Positions 1 through 5,832 of a DNA stretch of 7,470 nucleotides are shown here, in pieces; position 1 is the first letter of the stretch, and each line of letters begins with the position of its first letter. The notes under the pieces are model-generated. The model did not search any database. It saw only the letters and a list, made by a program, of their open reading frames with translations, and was not told the origin of the DNA. The position numbers were made by a program, and so were the translations under genes. This DNA comes from CAZVJA01 sp964626885 (GTDB taxonomy: Bacteria > Planctomycetota > Planctomycetia > Planctomycetales > Planctomycetaceae), in assembly GCA_964626885.1 (NCBI GenBank), contig CAZVJA010000246.1, positions 1 to 7,470 of the forward strand, given 5' to 3'.

Positions 1-1
1 C

Positions 2-1474
2 ACGATGCTGCTGGTGCTGATGTGTTATGTGACGTTTTACCGCGTCTCCTGTGCGCGAATCGCTTTCTGGATTGTGCTGCTCGCGGCATTTCACGGTTCG
101 ATCATTGAACATGTGACCGACAATGCGCCGTATGCATTGGCAGTCGCGCTGGCGATGGGGACGTTCTGTGGTTTTCTAGGACATTTGCAGCGGGGCAATC
201 AAACGGTTTCTTTCGACTTGCTGGTGGGAGGCGTCTCGCTCGGCTTGTGCGTCTTGGCGGGGGGACCATTATCGCTGGCGGTGGTGCTCATACTTCTGCT
301 GCATGTGTTGGGATTGAGGGGCGAAAAAAGCGCCGTGAAACGCGGACGCGAGGTGCGTCAGCAGCGTGTCTGGGTTGGTTGGCCCGCACTCAAATCGTTA
401 TTGATTTGTTGCTTGACCGCCTTCGCCGTCGGGGGTTGGTGGGTATTGATGATGCGTTACACGTACGGCCAACCGTTCTGGAGCGGGTGGTTGGCGGGTA
501 GTCAACACGGGGAAATCGATCACGGTTTGCGCTTCGCCCTCGAATCCAATGAAAGTTTCCTGGAAAAAGCCGCTGGGCAATTCGCCGGGATGACCGGCAT
601 GGTGGTCGGCCTGGCGATTCTGGGAATCTGTTGTGCGGCTCGTGAGCTGCTCGTGCAGGAAGATGAGCAGAGACGTCGTCAGTGGCAGTTTCTGGTAGCT
701 TGGTGGGGATGTGCGCTGGTGATGTTTCTTTCGTCGGTGCGCACTGTCGGCGGCGCGAGCGTCTCTGGTCCGTTGTGGCAGTTGTTCCTGCTCATTCCGT
801 CCATCGGAAGCGCCGGCCTGGCGATCGAAGAGATAGCCCAGCGGCACGTGCGATTGCAAACGGTCGTAGGACTGACGCTCATCCCGTTGTTTCTGGGTTA
901 TCTTTTGACGCAGTCGGGATCAACACCCATCGTGCCCTCTTTCGAGGGCCTGCTGCTGTGGGGCATCGCCGGCGGTACGCTGATCTGGGGGGCCGGAAAG
1001 CTGTGCGAGGGGAATGAACTGCGTAGAGGGGCACTGCTCGCCACGCTTGTCGTTGCACATTTGCTGGCAAACGCCGCGGCGAGTGCCTGGTCGGTACGAC
1101 ACGCAACAGATGAAAGCCGGGCTCTCGCAACCTTTCGAGAGAACTTGAGCTCTCAACAGAATGTTGACAAGGTGTTTCTGCTGGCAGACGTGGAACCCTC
1201 GCTCCCGCTCCAATACTCCGTGCGATCGTTATGGCCCGCCGCGGAGATGGAAATCATCTTGCAAAGCAAGGCTACGCCCGCATCCGTCGTGTGGAGCCCT
1301 GAGCAGTTTGCGGCTACGTCCAAACCTCTGGTGGTGGACTGGACGGAGAAAGACACCCGTTCGGAAAGCTCTCAACCCGACGAAGAATTGCGTTCCATTC
1401 CGGTCGTCTCTCCGCAGTTTTATGGAAAACGCGCGCTGCGAGCATATCGACTGGAGTGGGTGCGCAAAGAGTAA
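2..1474 (+). CDS. Multi-pass membrane protein, GT-C / PMT-like glycosyltransferase, C-terminal part
   Basis: The frame is open to the left window edge. An ATG at position 5 has no visible upstream context, so the gene is treated as 5'-truncated. The visible 490 residues hold about nine or ten hydrophobic segments (roughly 42-60, 71-103 as a pair, 128-150, 196-212, 227-244, 256-274, 285-301, 315-330 and 342-360, counted from the ATG). A hydrophilic C-terminal domain of about 125 residues follows. Two stretches recall lipid-linked-sugar glycosyltransferases of the PMT/ArnT type: GLCVLAGGPLSLA near residue 80, where family members usually read LTKGP, and a Trp-Trp helix followed by a Tyr-rich loop near 145-160. 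The catalytic acidic residues of this fold lie in the N-terminal loop, which is outside the window, so activity cannot be judged. The likely role is transfer of sugar from a polyprenyl carrier at the inner membrane. Family assignment is moderate; a generic membrane protein remains possible. Confidence 0.6.
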   Translation, partial: TMLLVLMCYVTFYRVSCARIAFWIVLLAAFHGSIIEHVTDNAPYALAVALAMGTFCGFLGHLQRGNQTVSFDLLVGGVSLGLCVLAGGPLSLAVVLILLLHVLGLRGEKSAVKRGREVRQQRVWVGWPALKSLLICCLTAFAVGGWWVLMMRYTYGQPFWSGWLAGSQHGEIDHGLRFALESNESFLEKAAGQFAGMTGMVVGLAILGICCAARELLVQEDEQRRRQWQFLVAWWGCALVMFLSSVRTVGGASVSGPLWQLFLLIPSIGSAGLAIEEIAQRHVRLQTVVGLTLIPLFLGYLLTQSGSTPIVPSFEGLLLWGIAGGTLIWGAGKLCEGNELRRGALLATLVVAHLLANAAASAWSVRHATDESRALATFRENLSSQQNVDKVFLLADVEPSLPLQYSVRSLWPAAEMEIILQSKATPASVVWSPEQFAATSKPLVVDWTEKDTRSESSQPDEELRSIPVVSPQFYGKRALRAYRLEWVRKE

Positions 1475-1506
1475 TTGCCGGTTTTCGTCCCGGGAGAACG
1501 GGGCAA
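1475..1506. terminator. Candidate hairpin between two convergent genes
   Basis: The 44 bases between the two convergent stop codons can fold into a hairpin. The outer stem is TTGCC (1475-1479) with GGCAA (1502-1506). A small internal loop follows, then an inner stem GTTTTC-like (1481-1486) with its partner at 1494-1499. No T-run follows on either strand, so it is not a classical intrinsic terminator, although its position fits a shared transcription end. This is a weak call. Confidence 0.3.
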
Positions 1507-1518
1507 ATCCGCCGCGAA

Positions 1519-2679
1519 TTAGTACCGCAGGATCAAGTCCGCGTAGATGCGGCTTTCCAGCAGGTCTTTGCGTTCGGTCAAAGGAATTTCGTAGGCGACG
1601 CCCATTTCCGTATTCTGCGTTGGCTTAAGCCGCCCACCCAGGCCCAGCGTCACGATGTCGTTGCCGGCCACGTCACCCGAACCGAGGTTGAACAGGTCTC
1701 CCCCCTCGAAATTCACCCCCGGGAGTTGATTGCCGCTCTTCAGCCAGTGAAACCAGTTGACTTCGACCACGGCAAACAGCTTTTCCATCAGTTGATAGTC
1801 GACGTGATTCGACCAGTACCACATCTGGCTCCGTTGCTGGGTGTTCGTCGGCAGGCGAAAACCGGTGCCGCTCAGCCAGTGGATCCTCGGCACGACTTCG
1901 GCCCCGGCACTCGCGAAGACATGGAACTCACCGTCGCCCGAACCCTGGAAGACTCGCTTCGTGCCGGTGTCGAGTTCAAAGGTTGTGCCGACACTCAAGA
2001 TTCGCTGTGCTTCGGGATCACGGATGACGTTGTACTTCAAACCGGCAGCGACGTCTGCCCAACCGTTCTCGGCGGGCAATGCCGCGTTATCGGGATCAAG
2101 CCAGATGTAGCCGTCCTTGGTGGCGATGATCGACAATCGTTCGGTGAGCGCCACTCGGATTTGTGCCGCCAAGAACTGGGCTTGTCCCCCCTGGAACAAC
2201 GGCTGCGAATCGGGAATCCAGTGATTCACGAAGTGAAACCGGATTTCGGTCAATGTACGGGGATCTTCAAAGAACAGCGGGTTGGTCTGCGGGCTGATGA
2301 AGTTGGTGAAGCAGGGATCGGAATGCGCGATAAACCCGCAGCAAGCGTCCGATTGGCAACCGCACTGGCAGCCGTTCGAGCAGCCTCCCGGGCATCCACA
2401 AGCGGACGTCATGCAGCCGGAGTTTGTACAACCTTCCTGACCGCATAGTGGACAGAGGGAATGACTCACTTCGGTAACCATCGGGGCCGGCAGGGCGTTT
2501 GAGATCGTCGTAACGACTGGGGTGACCGATGGCTCGGTTGATGGGAGAATTCCTGGCGCAGCCTGCTCGGCCGTTGTGCCCTCCGCGAAGAGCGAACCTT
2601 CCAGCAACTCTTCAGCCATGCAGGGATTCGATAATGCAAATCCCAATACGGCGCATACCACCAATGATGCACGTCTCAT
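1519..2679 (-). CDS. Secreted Cys-rich beta-barrel protein, outer-membrane-porin-like
   Basis: The 386-residue protein begins at the ATG at 2679. That start is chosen because a signal peptide begins there (MRRASLVVCAVLGFAL, likely cut after Ala22 in CMA-EE) and a G-rich Shine-Dalgarno precedes it. An in-frame ATG 45 codons upstream would put the signal peptide inside the protein. After a Pro/Thr/Ser-rich linker (about 35-70) comes a cluster of 13 cysteines at residues 76-123. From about 130 to the end the chain alternates polar and hydrophobic residues with many aromatics and Gly turns, and ends in Leu-Arg-Tyr, as expected of an outer-membrane beta-barrel. It resembles the barrel proteins annotated in planctomycetes as MetA-pathway-like transporters. 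It most likely sits in the outer membrane; a substrate cannot be stated. The gene stands alone between a convergent neighbour and a long gap. The barrel call is fairly sure, transport function is inference. Confidence 0.7.
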   Translation of the reverse strand: MRRASLVVCAVLGFALSNPCMAEELLEGSLFAEGTTAEQAAPGILPSTEPSVTPVVTTISNALPAPMVTEVSHSLCPLCGQEGCTNSGCMTSACGCPGGCSNGCQCGCQSDACCGFIAHSDPCFTNFISPQTNPLFFEDPRTLTEIRFHFVNHWIPDSQPLFQGGQAQFLAAQIRVALTERLSIIATKDGYIWLDPDNAALPAENGWADVAAGLKYNVIRDPEAQRILSVGTTFELDTGTKRVFQGSGDGEFHVFASAGAEVVPRIHWLSGTGFRLPTNTQQRSQMWYWSNHVDYQLMEKLFAVVEVNWFHWLKSGNQLPGVNFEGGDLFNLGSGDVAGNDIVTLGLGGRLKPTQNTEMGVAYEIPLTERKDLLESRIYADLILRY

Positions 2680-2715
2680 CCCTGAGCCCCCCGTCGCTGA
2701 TCCTTCAGCGTTTTG

Positions 2716-2721
2716 ACTATA
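2716..2721 (-). promoter_or_regulatory. Possible -10 element of the beta-barrel gene
   Basis: On the minus strand TATAGT lies 36 bases upstream of the chosen ATG, in an AT-rich stretch unlike the surrounding GC-rich DNA. A good -35 is not visible at the usual spacing; the nearest candidates are ATTTTG at 17 bases and TTGTGA at 14. The implied leader is about 30 bases. Weak support. Confidence 0.3.
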
Positions 2722-2848
2722 AAAATCGTCAATATTCACAAAATAGCCAATTTCGGCATTTCTGATTTCGGCAAAGCTCTTTTCGATTCTCCAGCGGAAG
2801 AAACCTGCAATCACCTAAATTGTGCGGTTCCACTTACCATCCAAGGGT

Positions 2849-2869
2849 CACAGGGTTACGACTCCTGTG
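2849..2869. repeat. Inverted repeat CACAGG-N9-CCTGTG
   Basis: This is a perfect 6-base inverted repeat with a 9-base spacer, about 170 bases upstream of the beta-barrel start. It could be a regulator binding site or an RNA hairpin. It resembles a tRNA T-arm by eye, but its loop is two bases too long and no other tRNA parts are present. Confidence 0.3.
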
Positions 2870-3100
2870 CAGATGAATCCATTTTGAGGTGAAATGCCGC
2901 TTAACGATGCCCGGAAACTTGGGCCTGCTCAGGCAGTGATGAGTGCGGGTTTTCTCGATCAATAACGCAAAGAATGGGAGCCATCAGCGAGGCGGGGTTC
3001 CTCATGGTGAATGTGCTCCGGCAAAAACTGCTGGAGAATTACCAATCCTGCGGAAATTTCGTCGTTTTGGGGGAAGAGCCCTCTCAAAGAGGAGATTTCC

Positions 3101-3217
3101 ATGTTGACGCACCGGAACAAAACCTCTATTTTCCCGCCCGCTCGTGCGGCACACAGCGATGCCCATGGCGATCGATACAAAGCTGGCGAGGAATCGAGCC
3201 GGGCGATATCCCGGTGA
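3101..3217 (+). CDS. Candidate 38-residue small protein, unrecognised
   Basis: An ATG is preceded by AAAGAGGAGA with GAGG eight bases upstream, the best-placed Shine-Dalgarno in this gap. The product is basic and polar (MLTHRNKTSIFPPARA at the start, AISR at the end), with no membrane segment, signal peptide or known motif. Third-position GC is about 63%, close to the region's composition, so codon use does not decide the matter. A small hairpin (CCGGG at 3199-3203 with CCCGG at 3210-3214) abuts the TGA stop, and a strong intrinsic terminator starts 27 bases further on. This arrangement is expected of a complete small transcription unit. An overlapping ORF in another frame (2974-3255, internal ATG at 3004) is an alternative with a poorer ribosome site, and the unit may instead be a noncoding RNA. 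No plus-strand promoter was identified. Confidence 0.35.
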   Translation: MLTHRNKTSIFPPARAAHSDAHGDRYKAGEESSRAISR

Positions 3218-3244
3218 GTCTCCAACATTCAAAGACCAATCGCC

Positions 3245-3301
3245 CCCGGAAGTAGCTGGAGTCCTTAGCCCCCCTGGGACCCGCTGCTTCCGGGTTTTTT
3301 T
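3245..3301 (+). terminator. Strong plus-strand intrinsic terminator
   Basis: CCCGGAAGTAGC (3245-3256) pairs with GCTGCTTCCGGG (3283-3294) over 12 positions, one of them a T-G wobble. A further GTCC/GGAC pairing (3261-3264 with 3277-3280) lies inside. A run of seven T follows directly (3295-3301). All hallmarks of a Rho-independent terminator are present on the plus strand only. It lies antisense to and downstream of glgC, so it must end a plus-strand transcript from the gap. Confidence 0.8.
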
Positions 3302-3333
3302 GCGCGCGGCAGATTGGATGAACGGTGCGAGAT

Positions 3334-3349
3334 CGTCGATTTTTCGACG
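3334..3349. repeat. Perfect inverted repeat with T4 spacer
   Basis: CGTCGA and TCGACG are separated by TTTT. It lies 115 bases downstream of the glgC stop and 33 bases beyond the plus-strand terminator. It could end minus-strand transcripts by structure alone or be a protein site; no U-tract follows it in either direction. Confidence 0.3.
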
Positions 3350-3442
3350 GCGTTTGATTCGCCGGCAAACATGCTCAATGTGACGCACTCTGCGCGAAAT
3401 TCAGGCGCAGTTCGTGCACGCAATTGCGCGGTGCTGCAACCG

Positions 3443-3455
3443 AAACGGCCCGTTT
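3443..3455 (-). terminator. Weak hairpin just downstream of glgC
   Basis: AAACG and CGTTT flank a 3-base loop, starting 8 bases after the glgC stop codon. The stem is short and only a few T follow, so termination here is uncertain. Confidence 0.2.
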
Positions 3456-3463
3456 GGCGCGAC

Positions 3464-4765
3464 CTAACGCACAACCTTCGAAGAGGCACCTATGTGCGGC
3501 GGATTGGTCGTCGCTGCTTTGGGGCGGGGATCGTGCGTTTCCGAAAAGCCGTCGAGCTTGCCGATGACGACGATTCCCGATTCGGAGATCGCAAACCCCC
3601 GAGCTTGGTCGGCTTTCAGGTCGTAGCCGATTTCCATCCCTTCGGGAACGTGCACTCCCTTATCAATAATGGCCCGGCGGACCTTGGCATACCGACCGAT
3701 GTGTACGCCCTCGAACAGGATCGAATCCTCAACCTGAGCCCAACTGTTGACGCGCACGTTGGGGGAGAGAATCGACCTGAGCACCCGGCCTCCCGAGATG
3801 ATTGACCCGGGACAAACCATGCTGTCGAGCGCCAAACCGAGCCGCGGGTTGGGGGCCTCCGATTGCGCGAAGATGAACTTCGGGGGCGGGTTATTCGCCT
3901 GATAGGTTCGAATTTCCCAGGAGCGATCGTACAGATTCAACTCCGGCTCGACATGGATGAGATCCATGTTCGACTCATAATACGCATCGATGGTTCCTAC
4001 GTCCCGCCAGTAACGGCCGCTGCCGGTGTTCTTGTCGCGGAACGGGAATGCCCGAATGCGGTGCGTCTCGAGCAAACCGGGGATGATGTTTTTGCCGAAA
4101 TCGTGCGAGCTGCTGTTATCGGTCGCGTCCCGGCAAAGCTGCTCAAACAGAAAATGAGCGTTAAAGACGTAAATCCCCATCGATGCCAGGCAGCGCGTTT
4201 TGTCGTCCGGCATCGGGTCGGGGTCGGATGGCTTCTCGCGAAACTGCACAACCCGGTTGTGCTTGTCGATCTGCATCACGCCGAACTGGTCTCCCAGTTT
4301 CAAATCCACGGGAATGCAGCCGACAGTGACATCCGCCTTGGAATCGATGTGATCGCGAATAATCTCGGTGTAATCCATTTTGTAGATGTGATCGCCCGAG
4401 AGGATCAGCACGTAGTCCGGCTGAGATTTCTCGATCGTGTAGATATTCTGATAGACGGCATCGGCCGTTCCCTGGTACCAATGCTCGTCGATCCGCTGCT
4501 GAGGCGGCAGCACGTCGATGAATTCATCCAGTTCCCGGCACAAGAATCGCCAGCCGAGATTGATGTGCCGATCGAGACTGGCCGCTTTGTACTGCGTGAG
4601 CACAAGCACCTGCCGCAGTCCGCTGTTGATGCAGTTCGACAGCGTAAAGTCGATGATCCGATACGCCCCTCCGAACGGGACGGCCGGCTTCGCCCGGTCG
4701 CGCGTCAGCGGTTCCAGCCGAGAACCTTTTCCACCGGCCAGAATCAGGGCCAGCACACGCCTCAT
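3464..4765 (-). CDS. glgC: Glucose-1-phosphate adenylyltransferase (ADP-glucose pyrophosphorylase)
   Basis: GlgC makes ADP-glucose and pyrophosphate from ATP and glucose-1-phosphate, the committed step of bacterial glycogen synthesis in the cytoplasm. The 433-residue length matches the E. coli enzyme (431). The start at 4765 is set by GAGGAG six to seven bases upstream and by MRRVLALILAGGKGSRL, the beginning of the nucleotidyltransferase fold; the open frame extends 58 codons further but is not protein-like there. Visible motifs are GGKGSRL (11-17) for nucleotide binding, RAKPAVPFGG (24-33), NWY-like HWYQGTADAV (95-104), GDHIYK (124-129) with the catalytic Asp125, FREKP (175-179) with the glucose-1-phosphate Lys178, SSHDFGK (219-225) and YWRDVGT (252-258). 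The C-terminal part (about 310-390) is the left-handed beta-helix with IDKGVHVPEGMEIG. The position of the E. coli fructose-bisphosphate site Lys39 is Ala34 here, suggesting different allosteric control. The RRM gene is upstream on the same strand. Confidence 0.97.
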   Translation of the reverse strand: MRRVLALILAGGKGSRLEPLTRDRAKPAVPFGGAYRIIDFTLSNCINSGLRQVLVLTQYKAASLDRHINLGWRFLCRELDEFIDVLPPQQRIDEHWYQGTADAVYQNIYTIEKSQPDYVLILSGDHIYKMDYTEIIRDHIDSKADVTVGCIPVDLKLGDQFGVMQIDKHNRVVQFREKPSDPDPMPDDKTRCLASMGIYVFNAHFLFEQLCRDATDNSSSHDFGKNIIPGLLETHRIRAFPFRDKNTGSGRYWRDVGTIDAYYESNMDLIHVEPELNLYDRSWEIRTYQANNPPPKFIFAQSEAPNPRLGLALDSMVCPGSIISGGRVLRSILSPNVRVNSWAQVEDSILFEGVHIGRYAKVRRAIIDKGVHVPEGMEIGYDLKADQARGFAISESGIVVIGKLDGFSETHDPRPKAATTNPPHIGASSKVVR

Positions 4766-4775
4766 CGTCGTCTCC
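4766..4775 (-). promoter_or_regulatory. Ribosome binding site of glgC
   Basis: On the minus strand TTGAGGAGACGACG precedes the ATG, giving GAGGAG at good spacing. This fixes the start at the conserved MRRVLALILAGG rather than at the upstream in-frame ATG at 4939. Confidence 0.75.
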
Positions 4776-4915
4776 TCAATGGTAGCCGCGGCTCTCGTCA
4801 ATCCAATGGATCGCTGGACTCCGCAGAATGAAATAGTATCTCCGTAATGCCGAAAGCCGGTTGTAGAGCGACGACAAACCGAATTTTCAGCCTGCTTCCC
4901 TACGACGGAATGAAC

Positions 4916-4959
4916 CGAGCCCTGGGAAGTCGGGATCACCAGGGCTCGACTTCGGGAAG
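4916..4959. repeat. Overlapping inverted repeats between the RRM gene and glgC
   Basis: CGAGCCCTGG (4916-4925) and CCAGGGCTCG (4939-4948) form a perfect 10-base inverted repeat around a 13-base spacer. A second one, GAAGTCG (4926-4932 by its first G) with CGACTTC (4947-4953), uses part of the same sequence, so the two hairpins exclude each other. A third small one, CTTC-GG-GAAG (4950-4959), is followed on the plus strand by ATTTTT. On the minus strand no U-run follows the long stem. The element could be an end of the RRM transcript, a switchable leader of glgC, or a protein site. Confidence 0.5.
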
Positions 4960-4998
4960 ATTTTTCCGTCCCGATCGATTCGTCGTTCGTGATTGGTA

Positions 4999-5283
4999 TT
5001 AGTAGCGCCCACGTCCACCGCCGCCTCCACGCGGACGGTCTTCTCGCGGACGGGCTTCATTCACTGTCAAAGTTCTGCCTTGAAACTCTTTCCCATTCAA
5101 TCCCTCAATGGCGGCTTCGGCCCCATCTTCCATCTCGACGAATCCAAAGCCGCGCGAGCGGCCGGTTTCGCGATCCGAAATCACTTGTGCACGGGAAACG
5201 GTGCCAAATTCCGAAAACGCTTCACGCAAATCATCGGCCGTTGTGTTGAAGGGAAGATTCCCGACGTACAAATTCTTACTCAT
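4999..5283 (-). CDS. Short RRM-type RNA-binding protein with Gly/Arg-rich tail
   Basis: The 94-residue protein is a single RNA recognition motif. RNP2 is LYVGNL (5-10) and RNP1 is RGFGFVEM (44-51), with the usual aromatic residues for stacking on RNA bases. The rest of the beta-alpha-beta-beta-alpha-beta fold fits (DDLREAFSEFG, then AAIEGLNGKEFQGRTLTVNEA). Residues 79-94 are a flexible Arg/Gly tail. It belongs to the small single-RRM proteins of cyanobacteria, planctomycetes and other bacteria, thought to bind single-stranded RNA and often cold-responsive. The ATG at 5283 is preferred because AAGGA lies five bases upstream; the ATG two codons earlier (5289) would have the Shine-Dalgarno directly abutting it. 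The open frame runs far upstream, to 5685, but that part is Cys/Trp/Pro-scattered and overlaps promoter and leader hairpins, so it is not coding. glgC follows 233 bases downstream. Confidence 0.95.
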   Translation of the reverse strand: MSKNLYVGNLPFNTTADDLREAFSEFGTVSRAQVISDRETGRSRGFGFVEMEDGAEAAIEGLNGKEFQGRTLTVNEARPREDRPRGGGGGRGRY

Positions 5284-5339
5284 AGTCATCCTTTGCGAGC
5301 CGCGAAGGCCCCACCAAAAAAACAAGCAATTCACCAGCA

Positions 5340-5559
5340 GCCGTTTCTCAGCAACGGCAAAGATCGGGAAGAACAGCCCCCACGGAGAATGATCCCCCTT
5401 CGCGAACCTCGAAGGCCTTCCCGACAAGGCCACGATTCCGCATCGAGGAACCGCTCCAATCTCCCGGGTACGGGTTGGAGAATGACACGCTTCATTCTTC
5501 AATCCGACATCTGGGAGGGGATCGCCCTTCACTTTCTCATCACGGGAACCCGCGTTCCC
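5340..5559 (-). promoter_or_regulatory. Structured 5' leader of the RRM gene
   Basis: Four stem-loops can be drawn in the presumed leader. GGGAAC/GTTCCC (5544-5559, 4-base loop) lies about six bases after the predicted transcript start. CTCCAA/TTGGAG with an inner CCCG/CGGG and tetraloop (5454-5480) has a 3-base bulge. CCTTCG/CGAAGG (5397-5415) has a 7-base loop. GCCGTT/AACGGC (5340-5358) also has a 7-base loop and is followed on the minus strand, 17 bases on, by seven T (5316-5322). The structures are seen by eye; any regulation by cold or by the protein itself is inference. Confidence 0.45.
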
Positions 5560-5571
5560 CTGACGCCCGGT

Positions 5572-5601
5572 ATCATACACCAACATTTGCGAGACTGTCA
5601 G
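5572..5601 (-). promoter_or_regulatory. Sigma70-like promoter of the RRM gene
   Basis: On the minus strand CTGACA (5596-5601) and TATGAT (5572-5577) are separated by 18 bases. Each hexamer matches the consensus at five of six positions. Transcription would begin near 5565, about 280 bases upstream of the RRM start. It is the best promoter match noticed in the window. Confidence 0.6.
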
Positions 5602-5752
5602 CCCTTTCCGCCGTTTTCCTGACGAACTGGCTACCAGTCCCTGCCGAACAACACACGCTGTATAGGTTCCGCCACAATTCGTCATCAGACGAGATGCTGG
5701 CTAATCCCCACGGAGAAGAACGGGACTTGATGAACGGGATCGCGAGGTTTGC

Positions 5753-5775
5753 CGAGTCCAGGTGAACGGGACTCG
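5753..5775 (-). terminator. Candidate hairpin downstream of the kinase-like gene
   Basis: CGAGTCC and GGACTCG (7 bases each, 9-base loop) lie about 58 bases past the stop codon of the kinase-like gene. No T-run follows, so if it is a terminator it is not a classical one. Confidence 0.3.
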
Positions 5776-5832
5776 CTCAACTCTCTTTCCGAGCCACCGG
5801 CGCTGCAATGTCCGAGAGACTTGTGGGGGGAA

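Larger units (their letters stand above)
2680..3463. other. Gap between the beta-barrel gene and glgC; carries a small plus-strand unit
   Basis: No recognisable gene family is encoded here in any frame. Seen in it are the AT-rich promoter region of the beta-barrel gene (2680-2760), an inverted repeat CACAGG/CCTGTG (2849-2869), overlapping short hairpins at 2909-2934, a 38-codon ORF (3101-3217), a strong plus-strand terminator (3245-3301), and a perfect inverted repeat CGTCGA-TTTT-TCGACG (3334-3349). Several longer ORFs on both strands overlap here but lack good ribosome binding sites and look like chance. Confidence 0.6.
5284..5832 (-). other. Gap between the kinase-like gene and the RRM gene: terminal region, promoter and long leader
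   Basis: No gene is supported here. From the kinase stop downward it contains a 7-base inverted repeat (5753-5775) that could end the kinase transcript, a sigma70-like promoter (5572-5601), and about 280 bases of presumed leader with several hairpins leading into the RRM gene. A 12-base sequence, CCCCACGGAGAA, occurs twice (5378-5389 and 5706-5717), possibly by chance. Confidence 0.6.

Noticed and set aside
1456..2448. Long plus-strand open frame opposite the beta-barrel gene
   Set aside because: It is the mirror of a well-supported minus-strand gene with a signal peptide and barrel pattern. Its product has no recognisable motif and it starts inside the neighbour's end.
2680..2814. 45-codon N-terminal extension of the beta-barrel protein
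   Set aside because: It would bury a typical signal peptide inside the chain and run through the AT-rich promoter-like stretch.
2840..2875. tRNA T-arm-like sequence
   Set aside because: The loop between CACAGG and CCTGTG is nine bases and lacks the TTCRA core; no D-arm, anticodon arm or acceptor stem can be drawn around it.
2963..3020. ACGCAAAG, reminiscent of a cyclic-di-GMP riboswitch core
   Set aside because: Only these eight bases match. The second conserved element and the paired stems of that riboswitch are not present, and the downstream ORF is not a known target.
2974..3255. 93-codon plus-strand ORF overlapping the 38-codon candidate
   Set aside because: No good ribosome site at its ATG and no recognisable features. 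The internal ATG at 3004 has a G-rich upstream stretch, so it is kept only as an alternative.
3863..4831. Long plus-strand open frame opposite glgC
   Set aside because: glgC is certain on the other strand; this frame exists because of the codon bias of glgC and shows no family motif.
4766..4939. 58-codon N-terminal extension of glgC
   Set aside because: It precedes a good ribosome site at the family's normal start and contains inverted repeats, with no similarity to GlgC.
5284..5685. 134-codon N-terminal extension of the RRM protein
   Set aside because: It overlaps the predicted promoter and leader hairpins, and its composition is not protein-like. The RRM start has its own Shine-Dalgarno.
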